From positions 1 through 30,085 of the forward strand of contig WFUL01000154.1 of the NCBI GenBank assembly GCA_015484985.1: DNA of 30,085 nt. The letters run 5' to 3'. Every line of letters starts with the position of its first letter. Position 1 is the stretch's first letter. Below are positions 13,783 to 21,396 of the stretch, one piece after another. This DNA comes from Anaerolineales bacterium (GTDB taxonomy: Bacteria > Chloroflexota > Anaerolineae > Anaerolineales > DRMV01). Both the position numbers and the translations under genes were made by a program. A model generated the notes under the pieces. It saw only the letters and a program-made list of their open reading frames with translations, was not told the origin of the DNA and did not search any database.

Positions 13783-16146
13783 ATGACCGCAACCGATATC
13801 CGACGTCCTAACATCCCGGAGGGTGTACCCGACATACGTTGCACCGATGTGCTGCAAACCCTGCTCAGGGGATACGAGGGCATCCAGGAAGCCGACTTCG
13901 ATATCCAGACCGGACGTTTGCGCCTGGTGTACGACCCACGGGTCCTGGAACCGGCCCAGGCCCTGAACCTGGTCCAAAAGGCCGGCACCCAAGCCTATGC
14001 TCAGGTGCAACGCTGTCTACAGGCGAATACGGCCACCTGTCAGGAATGTGTGGCCCAAATGGGCCAGCAACTGGCTTCCTACTTTCAGGCCGCCGCGCGG
14101 GTGGAGCAGGTCAACGCCCGGGTACGCAATGGACACATTGAAGTACGGCTTGTAAGCCCCGGTCCCGAAGCCGCGCGGGCAGAGGTGGCCTCTCCTTCCT
14201 TGGTCCCACGCCCTGAAGAAGCGAAACCCAAAGTCCTTCGACGCTTTCCCATACCCTGGCCGCGCACTCGGGGACAATGGGAAATCCTGCTCACCATCGT
14301 CACGCTGCTGGCCTTGGTGGCCGCGGAGGTTCTGGGGACCCTGGGCCGGGAAGGCATCTGGACCATTGGTTTCTTCACAGTGGCCTACCTCGCAGGCGGA
14401 TACTACGGTCTGTTGGACGGCCTGGAGTTACTCTTCAAAGAACGCAAACTGGACGTCAATCTCTTGATGATTCTGGCTGCCCTGGGAGCGGCTATCATCG
14501 GGCAGCCTGCCGAAGGCGCAGTGTTGCTCTTCCTGTTTTCCCTGTCCAATACCCTGCAGACCTACGCTATGGACCGAAGCCGTCGAGCCATAGAGGCCCT
14601 ATTGGACCTCCGTCCCCCGGTGGCACGGGTGCGGCGCAACGGCGATTGGGTCGAGGTCCCTGTAGAAGACCTGAAGCTGCATGAAGTGGTCATGGTCCGA
14701 CCCGGGGAACGTTTCCCCATTGATGGTGAGGTCGTTGCCGGGCAGACCGAAGTGGACCAATCTCCTATTACCGGGGAATCCGTACCGGTCCCCAAAAAGC
14801 CCGGGGACAAAGTGTTCGCCGGCACGGTCAATGGCACGGGCACGCTGGAGGTGAAAGTCACCCGCTTGGCCGAAGACACCACCCTGGCCCGGATTGTCAA
14901 ACTGGTCGAAGAGGCCCAGGCGACCAAGGCCCGAACCCAGCGCATGTTGGAGGAGTTTGAACAACGTTACGCGCTCTTCGTTCTGGCCGCGGCGGTGGTA
15001 CTTTCGGTGCTGCCCCCGCTCCTCTTCGGCACGCCTTTCCCCAAGGCCTTCTACCGGGCCATGGTGTGGCTGGTGGTGGCCTCGCCCTGCGCTCTGGTGA
15101 TTTCCACACCGGCCAGCATCCTCTCGGCCATCGCCAACGCGGCCCGCAACGGTGTGCTTTTCAAGGGTGGTGTTCACCTGGAACGAACCGCCTTGATTCA
15201 GGTCGTGGCCTTCGACAAAACGGGTACCCTCACCGAGGGTAAGTTGCGGGTGACCGACGTGGTTCCTCTCAACGGAATTCCTGCGGATGAACTACTACGC
15301 CTGGCCGCTTCAGTGGAAAGCCGGTCGGAGCATCCCATTGCCCAGGCCATCGTGGGCCTGGCTCAGGAGCAGGGCATCGATGTCCCCGAATCCACCGGAT
15401 TCCGGGCCCAGGTAGGTCAGGGCGTGGAGGCGCGGGTCAATGGCCACTGGATTTGGATAGGAAATGCGCGGCTGTTCCAGGAGCGCGGGGTCTCGTTGCC
15501 CGAGGAGGTCCGGAGCCGGTTAGAGTCCTTAGAAGCGCAAGGGAAGACAACCATGCTGGTGTACAACGCTTCCCAAGACCAATGGTTGGGCATGATCGCC
15601 GTTGCCGACACACTCCGTCCAAACACGGCGCAGGTAATTCGCCAACTGAAGGCCCTGGGAGTGAAGAAGGTCATCATGCTCACCGGTGACCACCCGCGTG
15701 TGGCCGCCAACATCGCGCAATTGGTGGGCGTGGACGAAGTCTACGCCGGTTTACTCCCCAAGGACAAAATGGTCATCCTCAACGAAGTGCGGGAAAAGCA
15801 CGGCTTCACGGCGATGGTGGGAGATGGCGTGAACGATGCTCCGGCCCTGGCCTCGGCGGACATTGGCATCGCCATGGGTGGGGCCGGAACCGATGTCGCG
15901 TTGGAAACCGCGGACGTCGTCCTCATGGGCGACGACCTGGAATTGCTTCCTTTCGCCATCGGTCTGGCCCGTAAGTCCCGTCGCATCATTTGGCAAAACA
16001 TCACCTTCTCCCTGGCCGTCATTGTCCTTCTGGTGGCCCTAACGTTCGGCCTGGATCTCCCTCTACCCCTGGGCGTGGTTGGACACGAGGGAAGCACGGT
16101 CATTGTGGTCCTGAACGGACTTCGGCTCCTACGATACCGATATTGA
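13783..16146 (+). CDS. P1B-4-type metal-exporting P-type ATPase (PfeT/CtpD/CoaT-like)
   Basis: This is a 787-residue heavy-metal ATPase that pumps a divalent metal out of the cytosol. The membrane metal-site motif is SPC (434-436, in VASPCALVIS), not the CPC of Cu or Zn/Cd pumps. The C-terminal helix carries HEGST (768-772) followed by NGLRLLRY. These two motifs together define subgroup P1B-4, known for Fe(II), Co(II) or Zn export. The phosphorylated Asp is D478 in DKTGTLTEG, with TGES in the actuator domain, SEHP in the nucleotide domain and GDGVNDAPAL in the hinge. The N-terminus has two degenerate HMA-like units (about 11-72 and 78-125). The first lacks CxxC and the second has C78, C86 and C89. 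Pairing with a PerR-like regulator suggests Fe(II) efflux, as for B. subtilis PfeT. Confidence 0.93.
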   Translation: MTATDIRRPNIPEGVPDIRCTDVLQTLLRGYEGIQEADFDIQTGRLRLVYDPRVLEPAQALNLVQKAGTQAYAQVQRCLQANTATCQECVAQMGQQLASYFQAAARVEQVNARVRNGHIEVRLVSPGPEAARAEVASPSLVPRPEEAKPKVLRRFPIPWPRTRGQWEILLTIVTLLALVAAEVLGTLGREGIWTIGFFTVAYLAGGYYGLLDGLELLFKERKLDVNLLMILAALGAAIIGQPAEGAVLLFLFSLSNTLQTYAMDRSRRAIEALLDLRPPVARVRRNGDWVEVPVEDLKLHEVVMVRPGERFPIDGEVVAGQTEVDQSPITGESVPVPKKPGDKVFAGTVNGTGTLEVKVTRLAEDTTLARIVKLVEEAQATKARTQRMLEEFEQRYALFVLAAAVVLSVLPPLLFGTPFPKAFYRAMVWLVVASPCALVISTPASILSAIANAARNGVLFKGGVHLERTALIQVVAFDKTGTLTEGKLRVTDVVPLNGIPADELLRLAASVESRSEHPIAQAIVGLAQEQGIDVPESTGFRAQVGQGVEARVNGHWIWIGNARLFQERGVSLPEEVRSRLESLEAQGKTTMLVYNASQDQWLGMIAVADTLRPNTAQVIRQLKALGVKKVIMLTGDHPRVAANIAQLVGVDEVYAGLLPKDKMVILNEVREKHGFTAMVGDGVNDAPALASADIGIAMGGAGTDVALETADVVLMGDDLELLPFAIGLARKSRRIIWQNITFSLAVIVLLVALTFGLDLPLPLGVVGHEGSTVIVVLNGLRLLRYRY

Positions 16147-16161
16147 ATATTGATAAGGAAG

Positions 16162-16189
16162 CCCCAGGCCTCACTGCGTACGCCTGGGG
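16162..16189 (+). terminator. First stem-loop after the P1B-4 ATPase gene
   Basis: CCCCAGGC (16162-16169) pairs perfectly with GCCTGGGG (16182-16189) around a 12-nt loop, 15 nt after the stop codon. No T-tract follows, so it is more likely a 3'-end stabiliser or part of a larger structure than a simple terminator. Confidence 0.4.
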
Positions 16190-16293
16190 AGGTGGAAGCC
16201 CCGGTCAGATGGAAGCCACAGGCATTTCTCCCAACGTGTCAACGACGTGGGCCTGGAAAACGCTCATGCGGGGGATGCCTCCACAGCATGAAG

Positions 16294-16322
16294 CCGGGGG
16301 TGGGAAGTCCTCCCACCCCCGG
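16294..16322. terminator. GC-rich terminator-like hairpin between convergent operons
   Basis: CCGGGGGTGGGA (16294-16305) and TCCCACCCCCGG (16311-16322) form a perfect 12-bp stem with a 5-nt loop. On the plus strand GGCCTTTCC follows, a weak T-rich tail. It lies between the converging ATPase and ABC-2 permease genes and probably ends one or both transcripts. Confidence 0.6.
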
Positions 16323-16389
16323 GCCTTTCCATATCTGCGCAAAAACCACGGGCAGAAAGGGGCGCCATCCTCCCAAGCGTGGTGAGCCC

Positions 16390-17370
16390 TTAAGCCCGAA
16401 CCTCTTGGCGTTGGAACAGAATGTAGGCCAGGGCGAAGAGCACCAGCGTCGCGGCGATCAACCCGGTGAGGTGGGGCCAGATCAGCAACACACTCTGGGA
16501 AAGGGGGAGCGGTTGTCCCAGGATGGCGCCTTCCAGCTGGAAGGGCAACACAATGCTCAACGAGCGGACTTCGGGCCGTAATAGAGCCACCAGAATCTCC
16601 GCGTATAACTGACCCGGTGCCACACGACGCAGGGCCAGCTGCCACCGTGCTTGGGCCAAGAGTTCCTCGGGAAGGCCAACACGAATGGGCGCGATAAGGG
16701 AGGCCATAGACGTGGCAATCATCCCCCAGAAGACAGTGAAGAACAGCCACAGGGCGATGGAAGCCAAAGCCGCTGTGGCAGGCTGCCGGAACCGTACAGA
16801 GAAGAGCAACGCCACGGCCATCCAAACGCCGCCATAGAAAACCGTGGCTACCAACAGCCATAACGCGCGCCCCACTTCTTCACCCGTTGGGGGTACACCC
16901 AACTGAATGACTCCCAATCCGAAGATGAGCAACCAGATGGCGGCGTAAATCACGAACTGGGTGAACAGACCGGCCAGGAATTTCCCCATGAGCAAGGCAT
17001 CGCGGTAGATGGGCTGTGACAGAACACGGGCCAGGGTGTGTTGGTTGAACTCGCTGTTCACCGCGTCAAAGGCCAGGGCAATGGCGATCAAAGGTACCAG
17101 GAAGCCCAAAAAGTCCACAAAAGAAGGGAAGGGTTCCTGGGCCACGGTGAACAATTTCAAGAACAAAAACTTGGGCTCCAGGCTGGCGACGGAACGAATT
17201 GCGGATGCAGCACTGTAGACCGTACCAATGGCCGTTAGAGCGATAAGGGCCTCCAGGATGTGCATTCGGGTACTGCTAAGATGGTCGGCCATCTCCTTGG
17301 CTACCACCGCCCAAAGGCCCGTCCAAGGAGACCCTTCCCGCTGTACCCGTGTTGCCCGTGCCACGGTCAT
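16390..17370 (-). CDS. ABC-2-type transporter permease
   Basis: This is a membrane permease of about 326 residues of the ABC-2/NosY-like class, with roughly six hydrophobic segments. Near the N-terminus KEMADHLSSTRMHILEALIAL has the amphipathic pre-helix typical of these exporters. FVDFLGFLVPLIAIALAFDAVNSEFNQHTLARVLSQPIYRDALLMGKFLAG is the characteristic conserved core (frame turnover and coupling helix). The longest frame starts with a TTG at 17388, but the ATG at 17370 has GGAGGAGG upstream and is preferred. It is the last gene of the NEW3-protein/ATPase/permease operon and should pair with the ATPase just upstream. The exported substrate is unknown. Confidence 0.88.
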   Translation of the reverse strand: MTVARATRVQREGSPWTGLWAVVAKEMADHLSSTRMHILEALIALTAIGTVYSAASAIRSVASLEPKFLFLKLFTVAQEPFPSFVDFLGFLVPLIAIALAFDAVNSEFNQHTLARVLSQPIYRDALLMGKFLAGLFTQFVIYAAIWLLIFGLGVIQLGVPPTGEEVGRALWLLVATVFYGGVWMAVALLFSVRFRQPATAALASIALWLFFTVFWGMIATSMASLIAPIRVGLPEELLAQARWQLALRRVAPGQLYAEILVALLRPEVRSLSIVLPFQLEGAILGQPLPLSQSVLLIWPHLTGLIAATLVLFALAYILFQRQEVRA

Positions 17371-17427
17371 GGCAGTCCTCCTCCACAATGCTGTCGGCTA
17401 TCCACCGTCCGCAGGTGCCGTAGAAGA

Positions 17428-18381
17428 TCAAGAAACGCCTTCTGCGGCTGTCTGGAAGTAATGAGTATAGATATCGTCCAAACTGGGCAGTTCCACGTCC
17501 AGACGCAACAGACGGCTGCCATGTTGCACGACCGCCGTCGCCACCTCCGGCCGTACGTCCCGCAGACTCTTTACCCATAGGGTGCGGTCGTCCAGTACCT
17601 CCACATCCTGTACGTACTTCAAGCCCCGGAGAGGCTCGACCAGATGCCGGGCATCTGGTTCCACCTCCACAATGACGTAGTGGGAGGTCCCCAGTACTTC
17701 CCGGCCCAGCTCCTCCACGGTGCCCTCCAGGGCTTTCTTCCCTTTATGGAAAAGGCCGACCCGGTCGCATACTGCCTGAACCTGATGCAGTAGATGAGAT
17801 GCCAGGAGAATGGTTTTCCCTTCCTTCTTGAGCGTTCGAATCAGGTCAAGAAACTCGCGGGCGGATTCCGGGTCCAGACCTTGGGTGGGTTCGTCCATAA
17901 TGATGACCCGGGGGCGTTTGATAAGCACATCCGCCACGCCCAAACGCTGTCGCATCCCCCGAGAAAAGGTGCGCACCGGGCGATGGGCGACCTCGCTCAA
18001 TCCCACCCAGGCCAAAGCCTCGTCTACCCGGCGATAAGCCTCCCGTCGAGGAATACCGTTGAGCTTTGCCGTGTACATCAGGTTCTCCCAGGCCGTCAGG
18101 TCATCGTAAAAACCCACCCGGTCCGGGATGTAACCCACCTGGGCCTTGACCCGCAAGGGATACCGCCGGGGGTCCCAACCGACCACCTGTACCGAACCCG
18201 CGGTGGGTTCCGTCAAGCCTAAAAGCATGAGAATGGTCGTGGTCTTCCCGGAGCCGTTTGGCCCCAAAAGGCCGTAGACCTCCCCTTCGTACACCCGCAA
18301 ATTGAGGCGGTCCACAGCCACCAATCCGTTGTACACCTTGGTCAGGTCTCGGGTTTCAATGACCGCATCCTTCTTCGCCAT
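17428..18381 (-). CDS. ABC transporter ATP-binding protein (CcmA/DrrA-like)
   Basis: This is a single-domain ABC ATPase of 317 residues that would energise the adjacent ABC-2 permease from the cytosolic face. It has Walker A GPNGSGKT (40-47), the Q-loop near QVGYIPD (81-87), the signature FSRGMRQRL (139-147, a variant of LSGGQ), and Walker B VIIMDEPTQGLD (159-170). The switch His is in LLASHLLHQ. After residue ~215 a C-terminal regulatory domain follows, as in DrrA-type exporters. The Shine-Dalgarno GGAGGT is 8 nt before the ATG and sits inside a short CCTCC-tct-GGAGG hairpin. The gene lies 72 bp after the NEW3-protein stop. Confidence 0.92.
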   Translation of the reverse strand: MAKKDAVIETRDLTKVYNGLVAVDRLNLRVYEGEVYGLLGPNGSGKTTTILMLLGLTEPTAGSVQVVGWDPRRYPLRVKAQVGYIPDRVGFYDDLTAWENLMYTAKLNGIPRREAYRRVDEALAWVGLSEVAHRPVRTFSRGMRQRLGVADVLIKRPRVIIMDEPTQGLDPESAREFLDLIRTLKKEGKTILLASHLLHQVQAVCDRVGLFHKGKKALEGTVEELGREVLGTSHYVIVEVEPDARHLVEPLRGLKYVQDVEVLDDRTLWVKSLRDVRPEVATAVVQHGSRLLRLDVELPSLDDIYTHYFQTAAEGVS

Positions 18382-18388
18382 AGGCCCA

Positions 18389-18401
18389 CCTCCAGAGGAG
18401 G
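18389..18401 (-). promoter_or_regulatory. Hairpin covering the ABC ATPase ribosome-binding site
   Basis: On the minus-strand transcript CCTCC-tct-GGAGG folds as a 5-bp, 3-nt-loop hairpin that holds the Shine-Dalgarno of the ATPase gene. It could lower initiation, or open when ribosomes arrive from upstream. Its functional effect is inferred. Confidence 0.35.
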
Positions 18402-18410
18402 GCTTGGAGG

Positions 18411-18446
18411 AAGGGGGCGCTTTTGGCTTAGGAGGAGCGCCCCCTT
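18411..18446 (-). terminator. Intercistronic stem-loop after the NEW3-protein gene
   Basis: AAGGGGGCGC (18411-18420) pairs perfectly with GCGCCCCCTT (18437-18446) across a 16-nt loop. It starts 8 nt past the stop of the NEW3 protein and precedes the ATPase gene. There is no T-tract, so it looks like a partial attenuator or mRNA 3'-end stabiliser inside the operon. Confidence 0.5.
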
Positions 18447-18453
18447 TCCAGCA

Positions 18454-19668
18454 CTACCGTCGACCGTAATACGCCACCGCGCCAGCCACCACCAATACGG
18501 CCACCGCGATGATGCCCAAACCTACCAGACCCCACAAGGTGGAGGTCGTCACCGTCACCCGGAAGTCCACATTTGCCCGAGGGCCTTCTTCGCTGTTGGC
18601 CCGGAGGGTGACCAGATAGTCGCCCGCGATGGCCTTGGCCGCGGGCTTCACCCTAACCGTGACCTCGACCTTCTCGCCCGTGGGCAGTTGCTGCAACACC
18701 TCAGGGTCAAAGCTCACCTTCCACTGAGCCGGGGCATCGGCCGAGAACTTCACGTTGTGCGCGGGAGCCGTACCTGTATTTTCGATGACCAACTTGAAAG
18801 TGGTCTCCTCACCCGCACGAGCTTCACCCGAGAGCCGACCGGTGGGGGTTGTCAGGCGTAACTTGGGCTGCCCGGTAATGACCACCACTACCTCACCTTC
18901 CGCTTTGAGGTCACTCCCCTGAACCGTGATACGGATGGGATATTCGCCTGCTTCGACTTCAACGATGGGCTTGACCTCCAAATCAATGCGCTTGGATCCG
19001 TTGGCATCGATGGGAATGGAGGTGATTTCCTTGCCAAGGGAGAGGAAGCGGGTCAGGAAGTAAGGCGGCGCATCGGCCTGCAGGCTCACAGTAATCTCTT
19101 GGTCGCTCTGGTTTTTAATGGTGAGCCCATAGCGGAAGTTAGTGTTCGGGCTTCCCTTCAGGGTAGGCAAATCCACCTTCATCTCTAGTTTGGGCGGGGT
19201 CTTCTCCTTGATGGTAATGGTCAGGGGGAAGCGCGCCTCGCCATATTCGCCTTTGGCCACCACCTCGAAGGTGTAGTCACCGGCGGCCGTGTCCTTGGAC
19301 GGCGTGACCTGTAACCGCAGGCTCAACTCGTCATCGGGCAGAACGTAGACCGCCCGCACCGTGCGTACCCCGCCGCGGAATTCATATTCCCAGCCTTCCG
19401 GAAGGTTGGCCACTTCCAATTGCACCTTTTGTGCCTTCGTCACCTTGAGGGTGAGATCGAAAGTGGCGTTCTCATCCACGCCGATGATCATTTCGGGATA
19501 TTTGGCATAAATGGTCACAGGGATGCCCGATGCCTCTTCTCCCATGAGATCAGGGGTCGGTGTGGGTGTAAGGGTAGGCTCCTGAGCCAGAACGGGATGG
19601 GTGGTTCCCATCATCCACCCCAAGCCCAACAGAAGAACGAGGCCCCACAGCAGCGTTTTTCGGCCCAT
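18454..19668 (-). CDS. Secreted, membrane-anchored protein with NEW3-type Ig-like repeats
   Basis: This 404-residue protein has a signal peptide (1-29; hydrophobic LLWGLVLLLGLGWMMG, then a VLAQ cleavage-like site) and a short Thr/Pro linker (TLTPTPTPD). About three Ig-like beta-sandwich units follow (roughly 45-150, 165-270 and 275-375). The repeating patterns F-x-L-x-V-E/K-N-x-G/S and A-G-D/E-Y-x-[VI]-x-[VL] are those of NEW3/COG1470 proteins. A single C-terminal transmembrane helix (about 378-400) ends in basic residues, so the repeats face outside. It is the first gene of an operon with an ABC ATPase and an ABC-2 permease. No enzyme motif is visible. It may be a cargo, a receptor or an accessory scaffold of the exporter. 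Confidence 0.85.
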   Translation of the reverse strand: MGRKTLLWGLVLLLGLGWMMGTTHPVLAQEPTLTPTPTPDLMGEEASGIPVTIYAKYPEMIIGVDENATFDLTLKVTKAQKVQLEVANLPEGWEYEFRGGVRTVRAVYVLPDDELSLRLQVTPSKDTAAGDYTFEVVAKGEYGEARFPLTITIKEKTPPKLEMKVDLPTLKGSPNTNFRYGLTIKNQSDQEITVSLQADAPPYFLTRFLSLGKEITSIPIDANGSKRIDLEVKPIVEVEAGEYPIRITVQGSDLKAEGEVVVVITGQPKLRLTTPTGRLSGEARAGEETTFKLVIENTGTAPAHNVKFSADAPAQWKVSFDPEVLQQLPTGEKVEVTVRVKPAAKAIAGDYLVTLRANSEEGPRANVDFRVTVTTSTLWGLVGLGIIAVAVLVVAGAVAYYGRR

Positions 19669-19718
19669 TGCTCACCTCCATCACCTTGGAGTTGGCGAAG
19701 GCTTGAAGTCAATATACA

Positions 19719-19747
19719 ACGATAAAACGGCTCACAGCCCGCGTCAA
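19719..19747 (-). promoter_or_regulatory. Promoter of the NEW3/ABC operon
   Basis: On the minus strand TTGACG (plus 19742-19747) and TATCGT (plus 19719-19724) are separated by exactly 17 nt, about 50 nt before the ATG. The -35 matches 5/6 and the -10 matches 4/6. This separates the operon from cdsA, which ends 70 nt farther upstream. Confidence 0.5.
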
Positions 19748-19817
19748 TAAGCGTTTTGTAAGAAGTCGGAAGGGAAAAGAGGAGATTTGCTCACGACTCT
19801 TGCGGTCTGAGGGCCTC

Positions 19818-20654
19818 CTATATCAGTCCCAACCAGGGAAGCAACAAGTGGATTAGTCCGTAGAGCAACGGCCCGGCCCAAAGCCAGGAATCGATGCGGT
19901 CGAACACGCCTCCATGACCGGGGAGGAGATGTCCGGAATCTTTGACCCCTGCCTGACGCTTGAAAAGGCTCTGCCCCAGGTCACCTAACGGGGTAAGAAG
20001 GGAGAGATAGAAGCCCGTTGCCATGCCCGCCAGAGGCGAGAAAGCCGGAGGAGCCCATCCCCAATGGTGGGCCAAAAGGGCCCAGAGGCCCGCGGCCAGA
20101 GTTCCTGTCACCAGACGGCCGCCAAAGCCCTCCCAGGACTTTTTGGGGCTTACCCTCGGAGCCATCCGGTGTCGTCCCCATGTCGTCCCCACAAAATACG
20201 CACCACTGTCGGCACTCCACACAGTGAGCAAGGCCAGGAGCATCCAGAACCAGCCGTGGGGCAGATTGCGCAAGGCCAGGAGCAGGCCGCCCAACCCGCC
20301 CAGGTAGACCACGCCACCCAGCGCGGCCACGAAGGCCGACGCCTCCTGTCCACCGAAGCGTTCGTACCGCACCACATGCCAGGCCAGGAGGAGCATGACC
20401 CAGGCCACCAACACGGCCCAGGCCCGCGCGTCGGGTCCCCAGACATATAGGGCCGTGCTCAAAGCCGCCACGCCCGCGAGGGAAGCCCCGCGGGCCGGAT
20501 GCCAGCCCTGATGCTCCCACAACTTGAGGTATTCGTGGGCCGCCAGCATCAACATCCCCTGGCCCACGAACCAAAAAACCCAGCCGCCCACCCAGAGGAC
20601 GGCCAGGCCCAAAGGCAACAAGACGGCCGCCACGAAGACCCGTTGACGCAACAT
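19818..20654 (-). CDS. cdsA: Phosphatidate cytidylyltransferase
   Basis: CdsA makes CDP-diacylglycerol from phosphatidic acid and CTP, the branch point of phospholipid synthesis, in the cytoplasmic membrane. The 278-residue protein is almost entirely hydrophobic helices (about seven or eight). The C-terminal signature SLFKRQAGVKDSGHLLPGHG, followed by GVFDRID, matches the CDS pattern with its KD and HGG-x-DR-x-D residues. SPKKSWEGFGGRLVTG is the second conserved loop. It begins 4 nt after the uppS stop, so frr, uppS and cdsA form a tight operon. The usual followers dxr and rseP are absent downstream. Confidence 0.96.
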   Translation of the reverse strand: MLRQRVFVAAVLLPLGLAVLWVGGWVFWFVGQGMLMLAAHEYLKLWEHQGWHPARGASLAGVAALSTALYVWGPDARAWAVLVAWVMLLLAWHVVRYERFGGQEASAFVAALGGVVYLGGLGGLLLALRNLPHGWFWMLLALLTVWSADSGAYFVGTTWGRHRMAPRVSPKKSWEGFGGRLVTGTLAAGLWALLAHHWGWAPPAFSPLAGMATGFYLSLLTPLGDLGQSLFKRQAGVKDSGHLLPGHGGVFDRIDSWLWAGPLLYGLIHLLLPWLGLI

Positions 20655-20658
20655 GGGC

Positions 20659-21396
20659 TTATCTCACCGGTTCCTCCACAGGCTCCACCCGGCCAAAGCG
20701 CCGCTGGCGCCGGGCGTATTCCTCCAGAGCCTTGCGCAACTCCTCCTTGTCGAAATCCGGCCAGTACACCGGTGTGAAGTACCACTCTGCGTAGGCGCCC
20801 TGCCATAACAGGAAATTGCTCATGCGGTACTCCCCCGAGGTGCGGATAATGAGGTCCGGGTCGGGGATGCCCGCCGTATAAAGGTACTGCGCCACCCGTT
20901 CTTCGGTCACCTCTTCCGGAGACAGGCCATCCCGTATCATCTTGCGAATGGCCTGTACGATTTCATCCCGTCCACCATAGTTGAGGGCCACATTGAGAAT
21001 CAGACGGGAGTTGTTTCGAGTGAGCTCTACAGCCTCTCGCAGCTTCTTCTGCAACTCCGGCCGGATTCCCTCCATCTTGCCCAGGTGGCGAATCTGAACG
21101 CCCTGCTCGTGCAGCTTGGGTACCTCCCGGTCGATGACTTCCTCCATGATGTCCATGAGGCCTTCCACTTCATCCCGGGGGCGGGCCCAGTTTTCGGTGG
21201 AAAAGGCGTAAATCGTCAGGTACTGAATGCCGAATTCCACGCAAGCCTCAATGATGCGTCGCAGGTTTTCCGTTCCCGCGCGATGCCCGGCCAGGCGCGG
21301 CAGCCCACGTTCCCGGGCCCATCGCCCGTTTCCATCCATGATGATAGCGACATGGCGGGGAATTTTGGGAAGGGAACGCGCTTGTTTCTCGCTCAT
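20659..21396 (-). CDS. uppS: Isoprenyl transferase (undecaprenyl diphosphate synthase)
   Basis: UppS adds isopentenyl units in cis to farnesyl diphosphate, making the C55 lipid carrier for peptidoglycan and other surface polymers. It has 245 residues. The catalytic Asp is D21 in IIMDGNGRWA. TIYAFSTENWARP, LNYGGRDEI and the C-terminal signature DLIIRTSGEYRMSNFLLWQ are all conserved. The Z-isoprenyl chain length cannot be fixed from sequence, but the neighbours frr and cdsA support the housekeeping enzyme. The ATG overlaps the frr stop by 4 nt. Confidence 0.97.
   Translation of the reverse strand: MSEKQARSLPKIPRHVAIIMDGNGRWARERGLPRLAGHRAGTENLRRIIEACVEFGIQYLTIYAFSTENWARPRDEVEGLMDIMEEVIDREVPKLHEQGVQIRHLGKMEGIRPELQKKLREAVELTRNNSRLILNVALNYGGRDEIVQAIRKMIRDGLSPEEVTEERVAQYLYTAGIPDPDLIIRTSGEYRMSNFLLWQGAYAEWYFTPVYWPDFDKEELRKALEEYARRQRRFGRVEPVEEPVR

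Noticed and set aside
16147..16389. Possible cobalamin riboswitch or SRP RNA in the hairpin-rich spacer
   Set aside because: GGTGGAAG and GGAAGCC fragments recall both RNAs, but the conserved B12-box order and the SRP GGAAGCAGCC loop are not present in the right arrangement.
16205..16861. Minus-strand 218-codon frame overlapping the ABC-2 permease end
   Set aside because: It is a frame-shifted shadow of the permease and has no matching domain or ribosome-binding site.
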